From contig JADWQD010000010.1 of the NCBI GenBank assembly GCA_016110215.1, positions 1,488,001-1,552,000 of the forward strand: a stretch of 64,000 bases of DNA, in the 5' to 3' direction. The notes under the pieces are model-generated. The model had not been told where the DNA came from and did no database searches. It was given only the letters and a program-made list of their open reading frames with translations. This document shows, in pieces, positions 23,250 through 34,240 of the stretch. A program made the position numbers and the translations under genes. Position 1 is the stretch's first letter. Every line of letters begins with the position of its first letter. Origin of the DNA: Capronia americana (Eukaryota; Ascomycota; Eurotiomycetes; Chaetothyriales; Herpotrichiellaceae).

Positions 23250-24400
23250 ATGAAGATTGCTACCCTTCAGTTCTTTCCACGACTGGGTGAAGTGGCAGCC
23301 AACTTCAGCCGAGCAGAAAGCCTGCTCATGCGGCAGGAAACAGGAGGTGAACTGGAAGGCATCGATCTCTTGGTTCTTCCTGAACTCGCATTCAGCGGTG
23401 AGTCACAAGCCCCCAAGTTTAGGTAGAGTTGTCGTTCAATACCACGACCAGGGACGGAGCTCTACACGGTTCGAATACCGGCAGAAGCAATTCTGTCTCA
23501 GTCCGCACAGCCTGGCACTGTTGGGGGCTGACGAGTGTGGCAGGGTATAATCACCCCTCGCTAGCAGCAATCGCACCGTTCCTCGAACCAACAGCGGCAG
23601 GGCCTTCCACTCGATGGGCGGCCCGCACCGCCAAACGCCTCAAATGCACCGTGGCTGTAGGCTACCCTGAAGCCGCCGAAGAAGGCAACTACAACACAAT
23701 CTATGACAAACGCATCACGGCCGAAGAGACCGGCAAAATCGCCTACAACTCGCTTGTCTTTGTCTGCTCCACAGGAGACGTAGTGGCTCACTACCGAAAG
23801 TCGTTTTTGTACTACACCGACGAGACTTGGGCCCAAGAAGGGCAGGGTTTCTGGGCTGGAGTGCTCCCGATTGGTGGCAGAGGTCAGCAGGTCAAGGCTG
23901 CAGCGGGTATATGCATGGACATCAATCCCTACAAGTTCGAGGCACCCTGGACGGCGTATGAATTCGGTAATCACGCGCGCGAGGCTCGTGCCAAAGTCGT
24001 TGTCATCAGTCTGGCCTGGCTGACGAGGCTGAGTGCCGATGAGTTATCCAGTCAGGTGATGGAACCGGATCACGACACCCTCAACTACTGGATCGACAGG
24101 CTTATGCCTCTTTTTGGACCCCAGGGCGCCCAGTCCGAGGCTTTTGTCGTCTGTGCGAATAGGACAGGCGAGGAAGGGATTGCCCCTAGAATTGGGGAGG
24201 TGAGGTATGCAGGCAGTAGCTGTGTGATGGGCATGGCCAAAGACGGACACGTCCGGCTTTGGGATATTCTGGGGCGTGCTCAGGAGGGCGTTCTCGTGGT
24301 GGACACGGACTCCCCGCCGACCTACTCACTCACACTCAAGCAGAAGACTGAGCCGGAGGGCTTGAGGACTAATAACGCGGACGACATACCTGCGGTTTGA
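23250..24400 (+). CDS. nta1: Protein N-terminal asparagine/glutamine amidase (Nta1-like nitrilase)
   Basis: Exons are 23250-23397 and 23544-24400 (334 residues; a longer 146-nt intron GTGAGT..GGCAG). It starts MKIATLQFFPRLGEV, as expected for a nitrilase-superfamily member. The catalytic triad is visible: Glu45 in LPELAFSG, Lys near 134 in HYRKSFLYYTDETW, and Cys near 172 in AGICMDINPYKFEAPW. The last two segments and the length match fungal N-terminal amidase Nta1, which deamidates N-terminal Asn and Gln to Asp and Glu, the first step of the tertiary branch of the Arg/N-degron pathway. Protein function is inferred by family. A general omega-amidase is the main alternative, but the DINPYKFEAPW signature favours Nta1. 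Confidence 0.86.
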
Positions 24401-25658
24401 CAGACCAGTGATCGCCACCGATTTGTCGAAAGGCTCCCAGGGAAACCGCCAGTCCACAGTCCAGCGAGACACACGACCGCCGACGCCTTTTCTTCTGCCC
24501 ATCTTCTGTCGCTTTTCACAACAGTCGGAACAAGCCCCACAGGGTGCAGAAGGTATGAAAACCGACTTTCAGACATGAGACGGTCACTGGCATCCATTGG
24601 CACGGCTGTCAATTTCCTCTACGCAGTATGGAAACATGCATTGAGACCACTGCACTGGTGTGCAGTAGGGCCGGATATGGTGACCGGCACATTAACTCAG
24701 CAACAGCCCCCCACCTCATGTTGGATTGGAGGGTCAGCGACCGAATCACGAGATACAGTCAGCCTGGCGATGATGAGGGGAAGCAGAACTGCCAAGCGTG
24801 GTGGCGAACCCGCGCTAAGAGATGCGCTAGGCGGGATTTGGATGCGCAATGTCGTGACTTCGCTCAAATAACATTTCACATGACCTGCACCTTCCCCGTG
24901 ACCTTCAACTCGCTCTCTCCTCGTTGTAGCCCGACAGCAAGTATTTGGGCCCGATTGCGTCGACACCAAGCTGCGAACTCCCAATATCAGCGACAGCTAT
25001 CTCATCGCCGCGTTGATCCTTGTCGCCAAATCCGCAGCCGAAACCGGCCGTGGCTCAGTGGTGCGTGGCAGGTTTGAGCTCAGCAATTCATCCCAAGTAA
25101 GTTGCATTCATCAAAGTCACCTGATGCGATCCGCTTTACCATGTCCCGCTTGGGATCATCTTGCGGCTACGCGCAGTGCATCCTGATGTCGTCTTCAGCG
25201 ACAAGCACCCTCGCACGCACATTCCCAGCCGGCGGCCAGGGTGCGAAGGGGACCAGACTGCCGCCGCCCCCTGCTGTGATGCCTGGCGGCCAAAGCGAGC
25301 GCAGGCTGAGGAGTGGCCGAGTGGTAGATTGGCGATGGCCGGGTGCACTCATTCCACCTTCTTCCCTCATGTGACATCGCCAGCTGCACACCATCTTTGA
25401 CCCGTTTCCTCCTCGATTCCCACATATGTTTCCACACTGCGTAGTCCAGCACGAACATGCCCCCGACCATGGCTAACTCCTGCATTGCTAGTTCTCCTCG
25501 AGTCGCCAGATTCAACCTTGTCGCCTACCAACCCTCATAGCGCCTTGTCGCCCTCGCCATTCAACGAAGCTAGTCGAGTCAGGCGCAAGCTTGATTAGCA
25601 AGCTCATATATCACTGCGGACAGCCCTGGAGGACTTCCGGCAGTCAATATCTCAATTC
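24401..25658. other. Long intergenic region upstream of the bHLH gene
   Basis: About 1.26 kb with no convincing gene. Several frames of 90-150 codons exist but show no family motif, and none has matching splice structure. It likely contains the promoter and long 5' leader of the bHLH gene. A patch near 25310-25350 superficially resembles the D-arm of a tRNA but does not fold as one. Confidence 0.45.
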
Positions 25659-26514
25659 ATGGCGAATCAAACTGGCGCCGCCGTTACGGGCAATACGTCT
25701 AACAAACGCAAGAGAACAGTCGCAGATCAGGATGGACGTGACCCCAGGATGCAGATCAGCAATACCAATGGGGAGCACGACCACAACAACTACGGTCTAC
25801 TGCTCCAGGGCGATGGCATTCTTTCGGATGAAAACACTCGCACCGCCCAAGCCGCGCTCGCCGCGCCGGGCATGAACCCCTCCACCTATCCTGAACCCGG
25901 TCATAATCAGGGAGATACAACAGGCCTTCCTTTTACCTTCGACGATGGCAGTCCGGTCGGCGTCATGAGACCGTCGCAAGCCCAAGCTTTAGTGGGGGCT
26001 ACCGCGAACGCCAACGCCAACAACAATACCAACGAGCAAGCCAACAAACCGGCTGTCGGGAGCTCAGAATGGCATCAGCTGCGTAAGGACAATCACAAAG
26101 AAGGTAAGCTATACATCAGTTCTGTGCTTGGCCGTTTCGGCATGCTCATAGTGCTCTCCTCTAGTGGAACGCCGTCGTCGAGAAGTCATCAACGAAGGCA
26201 TCGAAAACATTGCCAAGATCGTGCCCGGCACGGAGAAGAACAAAGGCGCAATCTTGCAACGCACGTACGAATACGTTCAAGAGCTGGTTAACGAGAAAGC
26301 CAAGTGGCAGAACGAACGGGCTACTTACGACATCGCCATCAAGGAACTCACCAACCGGCTCGATCGCATGAAGGAATCTGCCAGAGCTGCTTGGGCGGAG
26401 ACGAGCAAGTGGCAGAGTCGATGTCGGGAAGCAGGTCTGCCATTCGATGACTATGATGATGGCGTGTTGCCGGGGTTGGATGAAGATGACGTCGGTGCCA
26501 ACTTAGGCCCATGA
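25659..26514 (+). CDS. cbf1: bHLH transcription factor, Cbf1-like
   Basis: Exons are 25659-26103 and 26165-26514 (264 residues; intron GTAAGC..CTCTAG). The intron lies inside the basic region, and splicing gives HKEVERRRREVINEGI, the DNA-contacting helix with the His, Glu and Arg that read CACGTG. IENIAKIVPG, then NKGAILQRTYEYVQEL, completes helix-loop-helix. A heptad-rich segment follows and the tail is acidic. The N-terminal 145 residues are low-complexity Asn/Ala-rich. The sequence matches Cbf1/Cpf1 of yeasts and filamentous fungi, a centromere- and promoter-binding factor that controls sulphur and methionine genes. A pair of CACGTG sites lies upstream of mod5 in this window. Confidence 0.88.
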
Positions 26515-27503
26515 CGACTATGACCATGTCCTCCTCTACTCGTCCTTCAGACCCGTGCCTTGTGAGCTATGACGATTTGCATTGGCGGCTGGTGTTTTGG
26601 CGTGACGGGGTCCTTTCTCAGACAATCACAGTGTGCTTGCACGGGCAGGCTGCGGGCTCGCGATGAATTCATGTGTTCAATGTTAGGTGGCATCGATAAT
26701 GGAGCTTGATCGGTCTTGGTAAGCGGTGGTTAGGTTAGATGGCTGCTCGGGCGTAGTGCTAGGAACTCGCGACAGTAAAGCTCCCGCCTTCATCTCGAGG
26801 CCAGAGTGAAGCAATAATATTCAAGACAGACCGAGAAGAACATGAATCCATCATTTTAAGCCGTCGACCACCCTCGTCCGCGACCAATAGAGACAATGTG
26901 ATTACACCACCAATCACCTTGATCCCTCGAACTGCCTACATTGAGAGAAGCCTCGCAATCCCATGGGACGCCTTACCACCACTAAGATCGTACGATTCGG
27001 GACCATCAAGAAAACTGCCAATGCCATTGGCCATTGTCCACGTCGCAGCCCTTCCTACACGACCGCGATGTTGGGTAGCGGTTCCAGTTCCAAGGGTTAG
27101 AGCTGGACCCAGTAGTCGAGGATATAAGTAGGCATGAACATGGATGGATTTCCGCGGCTCTAGCAACATTAAGGACTCACTATCCAGTTCTCTCAGTTCC
27201 CATTAAAACACGGTGATCCATAATCTGGGACTGGGTACAGTACACAGTACGTACCTACCGCAGGAGAGACGGCCCCGTCGCGTATTGCGTACCGGCATAC
27301 AACAAAGTAACCCGTTCCCAATCCGTCGCTTACTTCCATGCATCCACCCATCAATCCATCGTTCCGCATTCTCCTCCTGGCTAAGTAGCGAACTCATTCC
27401 CAGCAGAAACTGGTCGTAGCCACGAGCACAGTTCTTCACTTTGGTATCTGGAGTTACCAGAACTCGGGTCTGGCCTTTTGCCTGAGCAAACCGATCAACG
27501 ACC
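26515..27503. other. Intergenic region upstream of P450
   Basis: Nearly 1 kb, no gene recognised. It should include the bHLH 3' end and the promoter of the P450 gene. Confidence 0.5.
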
Positions 27504-29365
27504 ATGTGGCGCGTCGTCTCGGCTGTCCTGGCTCTTCTGGCAGCCGCGGTGCTGTACTTTGTCATCCTGGTCTACAAGAAGCGGGGAGAGCTCGATGGGC
27601 TGGTGAGTTTGGTTTGCTCCGAGGACTCTCGATGTACTGATACGGTCCGCCAGCCACAACCGCCCATGGAAGGGGGCAAATTCTGGGGCCATTTGAAGAT
27701 CGCGGGTGATTGCAAGAGATTGTTCCCGCCGAACTGCCACATGCAGAACTGGGCGAATTATATCAGGAAGAAGTACGATCTGGGTGGTGAGTGCCTCTCG
27801 GTCACGATACGTACCGGCGCCTCCTGCTAAGATGCTTCCGGTCACTATCAGACGTCTTCTACGTCGACTGGTGGCCCCTCGGCCCTCGCTGGGTCTTCAT
27901 CGCCGACCCGGAACTGGCGTCGAAATTCCTGACAACAGGCCAATCGCTCCCAAAATCACGCCTCGTCTCGGCGTACCTCGCCAAACTCCTCGGCGCGTCC
28001 AACATGGTCAGTCTCGAAGGCCAGGCCTGGAAGTCTCTCCGATCGATCTTCAACCCCGGGTTCTCGGCCAGCCACTTGATCACGTTGGTGCCCTATGTCG
28101 TGGACTCGAGCCTCGTGCTCCTCGACCTGCTGAGAGAGAAGGCGAAGACGGGTGAACTGGTCGAACTCGACCCCCTGACCATCGGATTCGCCATCGACAT
28201 CATCGGCAAAGTGGTCATGGACTCGGACTTTGATAGCCAGAAAAAACCGCACCCTATCGTCAGCACGTTCAGGAAACAAGTCCTCATGATGCCTAGTGCC
28301 TCGAGCATCGGCCCCTTCGACGACATCAACCTCTTGCGCCCATTTCGACTGTGGTGGAACCAACGCAAACTCGACAACCTCCTCGGCGCAGAAATCGACA
28401 GGAAAGTCGCTGCGCGGAAGACCTCGCAGCAGCAGGCCAATGGCAATGGACACGCCTCGGACGAGAAGCTTAAAAAGGACCGGAAACGCTCGATCGTCGA
28501 CCTCGCCCTCGACGCGTACGAGAAGCAAGTCGCCTCCGGGGCCGCAGATGCGATGACCAGCTCGTTCCGCAGCATGGCCATCGACAGCATCAAGACCTTC
28601 ATCTTCGCGGGCCATGACACCACGTCGGCGACAATCTCGTACACCATGTATCTCCTCCATCTCCATCCGAAAGTATACAAGAAAGTCGTGGCGGAACTGG
28701 GCGACGTCTACGGCGCCGAGTCGACGGCCGAGCAAAAGGCGGCCATGATCAAGGACGACCCCCACAGCATCAACAAGCTCGAGTACCTCACCGCGGTGGT
28801 CAAGGAAGTGCTGCGCATCTTCCCGCCGGCGTCGACGATCCGCGAATTGAAAACCTCGGCCGACGTGTCGGCCGTCAAGGCCACCTCGATCCTCGATCCG
28901 TCCACGGGCAAAGAATGCCCCCTGGTCGGCTACGACATCTGGCCCGTCGCGCACATGATCCACCGCAACGAGGCCTACTTCCCACAGCCCCTGTCCTTCA
29001 TCCCGGAGCGGTTCATCCCGGCCGTCAACCCGTTTCCCGACGCGAAACTGCACACCCCTGCGGGCAAGGACGCGTGGCGGGCCTTTGAAAAGGGGCCCCG
29101 AAACTGCATCGGCCAGGAACTCGCCATGATGGAGGCTAAAGTCGTGATCGCGCTGATCGTTAAAGACGTCGACTTCACGGCCGAGTTTGACGGCGAGACC
29201 ATCGAGCCGGGCGACTGGATCCCCAAGGAGACGAAGGATGAGTTCAACGACGGCATGTCGGGCCAGGAGAGATTGACCGTCGAAGGCCACCGGCCTTATC
29301 AGGTTCTGTTGGGCGCGGCGAGACCGAGAGGCGGAATGGCCGGGCGGTTGAAGTTGAGGCGGTAG
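27504..29365 (+). CDS. Cytochrome P450 monooxygenase
   Basis: Exons are 27504-27602, 27654-27786 and 27852-29365 (581 residues). The first intron (51 nt) has no in-frame stop, so an unspliced reading is possible, but GTGAGT..CGCCAG borders and the join to PQPPMEGG (proline hinge) support splicing. An N-terminal membrane anchor (5-25) places it in the ER. Key motifs are all present: I-helix FAGHDTTSATI (about 327), ExxR in KEVLRIFPP, PERF, and heme loop FEKGPRNCIG with the Cys thiolate ligand. The heme-loop wording and the DFTAEF ending recall the group containing sterigmatocystin-pathway P450s such as StcS-like CYP59, but no secondary-metabolism cluster surrounds it, so the substrate is open. 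Confidence 0.9.
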
Positions 29366-29630
29366 GGACGAAACGGGGGAATACGTACATATAAAAAGAG
29401 AGCGGGGATGATAAAGCCTCGACTCGACTGAGATGTATGCCATTAGATTTCTGGAATCGGCCAAGTTCGTACCAGCTAGTGAAGTGTAGCGGATCGTGAG
29501 TGAGTGTGCGTGCGTGTGCGCGTGTACATGTATATGTACAATGCAATGCTACAAGTACTGTATGTATCGTCGCTTTCCTTCAGCCTTCAGCCTTGGCTTT
29601 GACCGAGAGTTCAAGTTTGAAAGCAGAGGA

Positions 29631-29657
29631 AAAGCCAAAGCCAAAGCCAAAGCCAAG
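29631..29657. repeat. Microsatellite (AAAGCC)n
   Basis: Four to five copies of the 6-bp unit aaagcc in tandem, ending in a diverged copy. Confidence 0.85.
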
Positions 29658-29669
29658 TCGAAGAGCAGG

Positions 29670-29699
29670 TCGAGTCGAGTCGAGTCGAGTCGAGTCGAG
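29670..29699. repeat. Microsatellite (TCGAG)6
   Basis: Six perfect copies of tcgag, directly downstream of the AAAGCC run. Confidence 0.9.
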
Positions 29700-29794
29700 G
29701 AGATGCGCAATATCAACTACGAAAGGGTGAAAGAACATAGGTAAACATCGCCGTGGCTGGACCACAAGAAAAAACCGATCGTGAGAGTCAGGGG

Positions 29795-29814
29795 AAGCGA
29801 AGCGAAGCGAAGCG
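29795..29814. repeat. Microsatellite (AAGCG)4
   Basis: Four perfect copies of aagcg. Confidence 0.85.
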
Positions 29815-30048
29815 GAAAACACATAAAGTGAAGGTAAGTGTGTTCAACAGAGAGGGAGGATCGATTAATAAGTAATACTCGTTTCTCTTCTCAAAGGACA
29901 TAGGACTATCCTATCCTACCCGAGTACAATTAATTGAAATTCACTTACTTACTTCCTTCCGTCTCGACCACAACTTAGGTAGTTGAAAGCCTAGGCACGT
30001 TGGTTGGTAGTACTATATGTACATATACATGTACCTCATACCGTCCTC

Positions 30049-30088
30049 CTTTCCTCCTTTCCTGCTTTCCTGCTTTCCTGCTTTCCTG
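30049..30088. repeat. 8-bp tandem repeat, CTTTCCTG unit
   Basis: A pyrimidine-rich run built on the unit ctttcctg, about five copies with C/G variation in the last base. Confidence 0.8.
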
Positions 30089-30671
30089 TTACGCTTTGAA
30101 GTGTGTGTGTGACTTGTATGATTGTCCTCTATGGAGTGTCCGAAGGACACAGCTATCTATGTACTTATGCTTATGGAATAGGCACCATAGGCACCATAGG
30201 CAGGTGCCATGCCTAGCCCACACCATTTCCCCTTCCTTCCAGCCTTGCCTCGAGCATTAGGTACGTATTCGTCGTCCCGTACAGAATCCACCGTATTTAT
30301 TTATCGCCACAGTACCTCGTACTGTATCATCATGCTCTGTAAGGCGTTTCATGGTACAAGTATGTACGTAGTAGCTCGATCGACGCCGCCGTTAGATACT
30401 GCCAATAAGGAGGTTGGGCATTCCCAGCCCTAAGTACTTACGGGGTTAACTGGCTGTATATAGTTGAGCCTGAGGTAGTACCTCCCAGACAGCAATCAAG
30501 GAACCTTTTATACCCTGACAGATACAAGTATCAATCATATCATGGCTTCAGCGAGAGAGATCTCGTGTCAGTAAGTAAGTAGGTAAGGAAGTACATACTA
30601 TGCATTACGGTTGCAAAGTAGCAGAGAGAATTGTTGCGCAATCATTTCATTCCGCTATTACCACAGTACTA

Positions 30672-32681
30672 CTACTCGTCGTCATCGTCGTCGTCGTTAT
30701 ATCGCCGACTTCGTCTTCGTCTCTGTCGGTCTGGATCGCCACTGTCCCGTTTCCGCCTGTGCCGCCTCTCCCGGTCCCGGTCTCGATCCCTGCTATCGTC
30801 ACTATCGTAGGGGAGTCCGTCCGGGTTCAGGGACCTCGACCTCCTCTCGCTCCGTCTTCCATGCGGTGGTACGGAGCCAGGTGGAGGAGGAGGACCCGGC
30901 CCGCCGACGAACGAGCCCGGCGGCGGCGGTCTGCCACCACCACCACCGTCATATTGCCCGTACGGACCACCAGCCCCCGGCCCGTTCGGCATGCCATTTT
31001 GCCCACCGTGCCGTCGGGACCTTCTCTTGCCTTGCTGTGGGGTGGGCCGCAGTTGCGTCACGAAATCGTACACCCTGGGCGACTGCCGCAGCAGGACCAG
31101 TTCCGTCTCGGCCAATCTCTCCTCGGGGATTTTGTCCTGTCCTCCCTTTTCGTTTCGAGTGGCCCTCCGTCTCGTGGAGCCGCCGTGGTTGGTCCACACG
31201 ACCAGCAACCCATCTTGGTTCCCGCCGTGGCCGGGCCCCACGGCTTCGACGTCGAAAGTCCAGTCCCTCAGGGCCGGAGGGTTATACGTGCCCCGATCAA
31301 GGGGGCCGGGCCCCCCCAGACCAAGCCTCGCCCGCACGCTCGCGTGGATGTACTCGTTCGTGCCTCGTAGGCGTTTCGTCGTCGGCCGGCCCGTATGGGG
31401 GTCCGTCCTGAAGTAATTGCCCGGTGTCCTCGTCTTGCTGCCCGTCAGGGAATAGATGCCCTTGAGCGAATTGTAGAGCTCTCCAAACGCCCACCACCGC
31501 GTCCTCTGGCCCGACTGCTTGTAATACGCCCGGCCCTGCTCCCACAGGCCCATCAGGAAGTTGCGTTCAAAGTCCAGAAACGGCTCGAGCTTGCTGATCA
31601 TCCACGCGAGCGTAATGTCGGCCAACTGTTGGTCGTCGTACCCACCGCCGACGTTGGAATGTACGCCCGGAAACCAACACTGCACGAGGTTCGTCGTGTT
31701 GTTGTCCCGTTTCTCCCACAGCGCCGGGGAGAAGGGCCCGCGTCGCTCGTCGAGCGCCAACGCCTGGAACGCGTTCTCAATGCACGGGTTCAACCGCGTG
31801 TCGTAGAATTCGTAGTCGTGCATCCCCGGCGCTTGGAGCCGGAGGCCTTCCAGCCAGGGCACCCGCGGGATGCCCAAGCTACCGACCGTGTCCCAGCAGC
31901 AGATGGCCTTGATGGGAACGTTCAACCGCGTCAGGCCCCGCCGGGACAGTTCCTGCACGTAGTGCTCGTCGAAGGGCAGTCTCTTCTCCGGGAACGGCAC
32001 GTGCGGGTACTGCGAAACGTAGCGGTCGTCGAAGCGATGTTCCCAGTCCTCGAAGATCTCGTTGAAGTACGGGAGCCCGTCGCGCGTGAGGAGCCCGAGC
32101 GCGCCCACCATGCCGCCCACGGTACGCGCGGTGAAGGCGCCGCGGGAGAAGCCCATGATGAAGATCTCGTCCCCCGGCCGCCAGTTCGCGGCGAGGTACG
32201 TGTACGCCGTGCGCATGTTCTCGCGGATCCCGAGCCCCGTGGCCCCGCCTACCACCCGCGACGCCGGGCCACCTTGGGTCCCAACGCCGGCTTGGTAGTT
32301 CACAATCTGCGGGATGCCGTCGCGCGACGTGTCCTTGATCGCCCAGCCGATCCTCGACACGTTCGACGGCGGCTGTTTGTGTCCGTTCATCAGGCCGTTG
32401 TCGGCGTCCAGCCAGGTCCCGTCGCAGGTTATGATCAGCCGCTTCCTGGGCCCGTGGATCGGTCGCTCGAGCGTGCCCGGCATGGGTCCCAGTGTCGCGG
32501 AGAGAGGTGGGGGTTCGAAGCGCGATGGAGGACGGCTGAGGGCACTAGGCGCGACGGAATGAGGTGGTGGAGGCGCGCCGTAGACTGCTGAGCCGTGTGC
32601 GCTCGCCGCGTACCCTGGTGGTGGTGGAGGTGCGAGCCCACTCGCGAGCGAGGACCGTGCATTGGGCGGTGGGCGCGACAT
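30672..32681 (-). CDS. DUF2235 alpha/beta hydrolase with disordered Pro-rich and Arg-rich tails
   Basis: One uninterrupted frame of 669 residues. Residues 1-78 are Pro/Ala/Ser-rich. The DUF2235 domain starts at RLIITCDGTW (81-90) and carries the nucleophile elbow GFSRGA (177-182, Ser179), CCWDTVGSLG, and WFPGVHSNVGGGY with the probable catalytic His and Asp nearby. DUF2235 is the catalytic fold of bacterial type VI lipase effectors (Tle1) and of many fungal proteins without known substrate. From about residue 545 the chain is Gly/Pro-rich, then Arg/Asp/Ser-rich (RDRDRDRERRHRRKR), and ends in a poly-Asp run encoded by a trinucleotide repeat. Such tails suggest binding to nucleic acid or membranes. 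Hydrolase activity is inferred from the intact elbow. Confidence 0.86.
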   Translation of the reverse strand: MSRPPPNARSSLASGLAPPPPPGYAASAHGSAVYGAPPPPHSVAPSALSRPPSRFEPPPLSATLGPMPGTLERPIHGPRKRLIITCDGTWLDADNGLMNGHKQPPSNVSRIGWAIKDTSRDGIPQIVNYQAGVGTQGGPASRVVGGATGLGIRENMRTAYTYLAANWRPGDEIFIMGFSRGAFTARTVGGMVGALGLLTRDGLPYFNEIFEDWEHRFDDRYVSQYPHVPFPEKRLPFDEHYVQELSRRGLTRLNVPIKAICCWDTVGSLGIPRVPWLEGLRLQAPGMHDYEFYDTRLNPCIENAFQALALDERRGPFSPALWEKRDNNTTNLVQCWFPGVHSNVGGGYDDQQLADITLAWMISKLEPFLDFERNFLMGLWEQGRAYYKQSGQRTRWWAFGELYNSLKGIYSLTGSKTRTPGNYFRTDPHTGRPTTKRLRGTNEYIHASVRARLGLGGPGPLDRGTYNPPALRDWTFDVEAVGPGHGGNQDGLLVVWTNHGGSTRRRATRNEKGGQDKIPEERLAETELVLLRQSPRVYDFVTQLRPTPQQGKRRSRRHGGQNGMPNGPGAGGPYGQYDGGGGGRPPPPGSFVGGPGPPPPPGSVPPHGRRSERRSRSLNPDGLPYDSDDSRDRDRDRERRHRRKRDSGDPDRQRRRRSRRYNDDDDDDE

Positions 32682-33213
32682 GGTGCTTCTTTGACGCTGC
32701 CGTTCAGATCGTCTTGCGCGCTAAGAGAGGGTTCACAATGGCATTGTGCACGGAGGATTTTATACTGGCAGCTGTCGGCGCTTGGGGCTTGTTGCGGTGT
32801 CTAGCAGGCAGGGTCGCCTTCGTCTTGAGATGCGATCTTGTGGTGTGACTTCCATCGACTCGAGCTCCAGTCGTGGGCAGAGGGCCTCACCAGGGCACGC
32901 GACAACAAATTCAATACGAGGCGACTGCTGAGGGAGCGACGGCGAGATAGAAAACACCGGCGCAGAGGTAAAAGCGAGCTTCACTATTCTACGAGATGCA
33001 AAAAACACGAGGCTTGTGCTGTCCAGCTGCACCTTGTGACAGCCCCCACCATGCGCGATGCCTAGCGACAGTCACCCCAGCCTCCTCCTCATCACCGCCG
33101 CCGCCGCCACCAGTTCATGCAGAAACCCGGATGGCTGGGCGTCGCTAACCAATGCTCCAATGCTCCATAACTCCGTGCATGTCCGAGCACCTGCCGTCGC
33201 CTATCATCATCCG
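32682..33213. other. Intergenic region
   Basis: About 530 bp between the DUF2235 start and the end of the But2-domain gene. It should contain the DUF2235 promoter. A short CCG-repeat lies near 33100. No gene recognised. Confidence 0.5.
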
Positions 33214-33846
33214 TCATGGGGTGTCTGACTCGTACGTGATGAACAGCCCGATCGGACATTGATTCCAGTCTTGGAACCATCTCAGACTGCTGTTCGAACT
33301 GCTCAAGGTGACGGCGATTCTTCCGGGCACACAGATCGTGCTGCCGAGCGCCCACGCGTGGCCTGGGTTGATGTGGATGATTCTGGGAAAGCCGTGCGGG
33401 TTTGCTTGCAGTGGTTGGTTGTTGTACGTTGTATTACCCTCCACTGCGCCGCCGCCAAGGACCGAGAGGGAGAAGATGTACTCGCCGTAGGCGCCTTTGA
33501 ATTGGAAGGACGATGTACTCAATTGGCTTTGGGTGGGGAAGAAGAACTCAAGGACGCACAGCTGGCCTTTGCGGGACGGTGGGATGTCGAAGTTGAAGAT
33601 CATTGCAATGTCGCCCGCCGTGACATACGGTGTGAGCGTGTTGGGATACGCAGTGTCAGGCTTCTTCTGCGAGACCGGTATCGCCAGGTGTGGAAACTCG
33701 AAGTCTGGAAAAGCAGGGAGTAAGGCAGGGCATGGGCCAGGCTGAGTGATGTCGCCGTCGCTGTCCGGATCGAACTTTGGAGGAACATATCGCTGTGCCA
33801 GAACGCTACTGAGGAAGAAGCTGAGGAGGATGTAGATGGAATGCAT
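33214..33846 (-). CDS. Secreted But2-domain protein
   Basis: I start at the ATG at 33846, because the next 17 residues (hydrophobic, ending SSVLAQ) form a good signal peptide; the frame itself opens 20 codons earlier. The mature protein of about 190 residues has FPHLAIPVS, IFNFDIPPS, CVLEFFFP, TTYNNQP and WFQDWNQCPIGLFITY. These match the fungal 'ubiquitin 3 binding protein But2, C-terminal' domain, a beta-sandwich family abundant among secreted proteins of filamentous ascomycetes. Biochemical function is unknown, and despite the domain name a link with ubiquitin is unlikely for a secreted protein. Intronless. Confidence 0.82.
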   Translation of the reverse strand: MHSIYILLSFFLSSVLAQRYVPPKFDPDSDGDITQPGPCPALLPAFPDFEFPHLAIPVSQKKPDTAYPNTLTPYVTAGDIAMIFNFDIPPSRKGQLCVLEFFFPTQSQLSTSSFQFKGAYGEYIFSLSVLGGGAVEGNTTYNNQPLQANPHGFPRIIHINPGHAWALGSTICVPGRIAVTLSSSNSSLRWFQDWNQCPIGLFITYESDTP

Positions 33847-34240
33847 AGTGGCTAGGTACTTGCTTTCACCAATGTTGAGCAGCCAAGTGAAGCGCCAAAA
33901 GTCCAAAATGCTGCCACGTCCACCGGCACGAGAAGAGAAGACGAGACTGAGATGGGAAATGCTGCTTCATAAAGGACATGATTCACGGAAGGAACATGGC
34001 CCACGCAAGCGGAAGGAGTGTTTGCTACTCTGATGATGGCAGGTGCTGCTGTACCTGTTCCACGAGATCTGGGAAGACACTGATGCGGTTGTCTTCTTCC
34101 GGTGCTCTGTACTGACGAAGAAAAGGCCACCGAGTACCGTCACCCTCGCACAGATCGTCCACCCCCATTTGTCATCCCTTCAATGCAAACATCCCAAATC
34201 CCGAACACCATCTCTTGCATTTTGCGCCTGCCCATGCTTT
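33847..34240. other. Intergenic region
   Basis: About 390 bp between the But2-domain gene start and the 3' end of ade4. No gene recognised. Confidence 0.5.

Larger units (their letters stand above)
29366..30671. other. Simple-repeat-rich convergent intergenic region
   Basis: About 1.3 kb between the ends of the P450 (plus) and the DUF2235 gene (minus). No gene is seen, but at least four different short tandem repeats occur, listed separately. Low-complexity frames here are artefacts of those repeats. Confidence 0.6.

Noticed and set aside
25300..25380. tRNA-like words (GTGGCCGAGTGGTAG) suggesting a tRNA-Ser or Leu
   Set aside because: Only the D-arm resembles a tRNA; no anticodon arm, T-loop GTTCRA or acceptor stem follows.
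27956..29464. 502-residue minus-strand frame
   Set aside because: It mirrors the P450 exon, which has all P450 motifs; the antisense frame is a composition effect.
31395..32591. 398-residue plus-strand frame
   Set aside because: Antisense shadow of the GC-rich DUF2235 gene.
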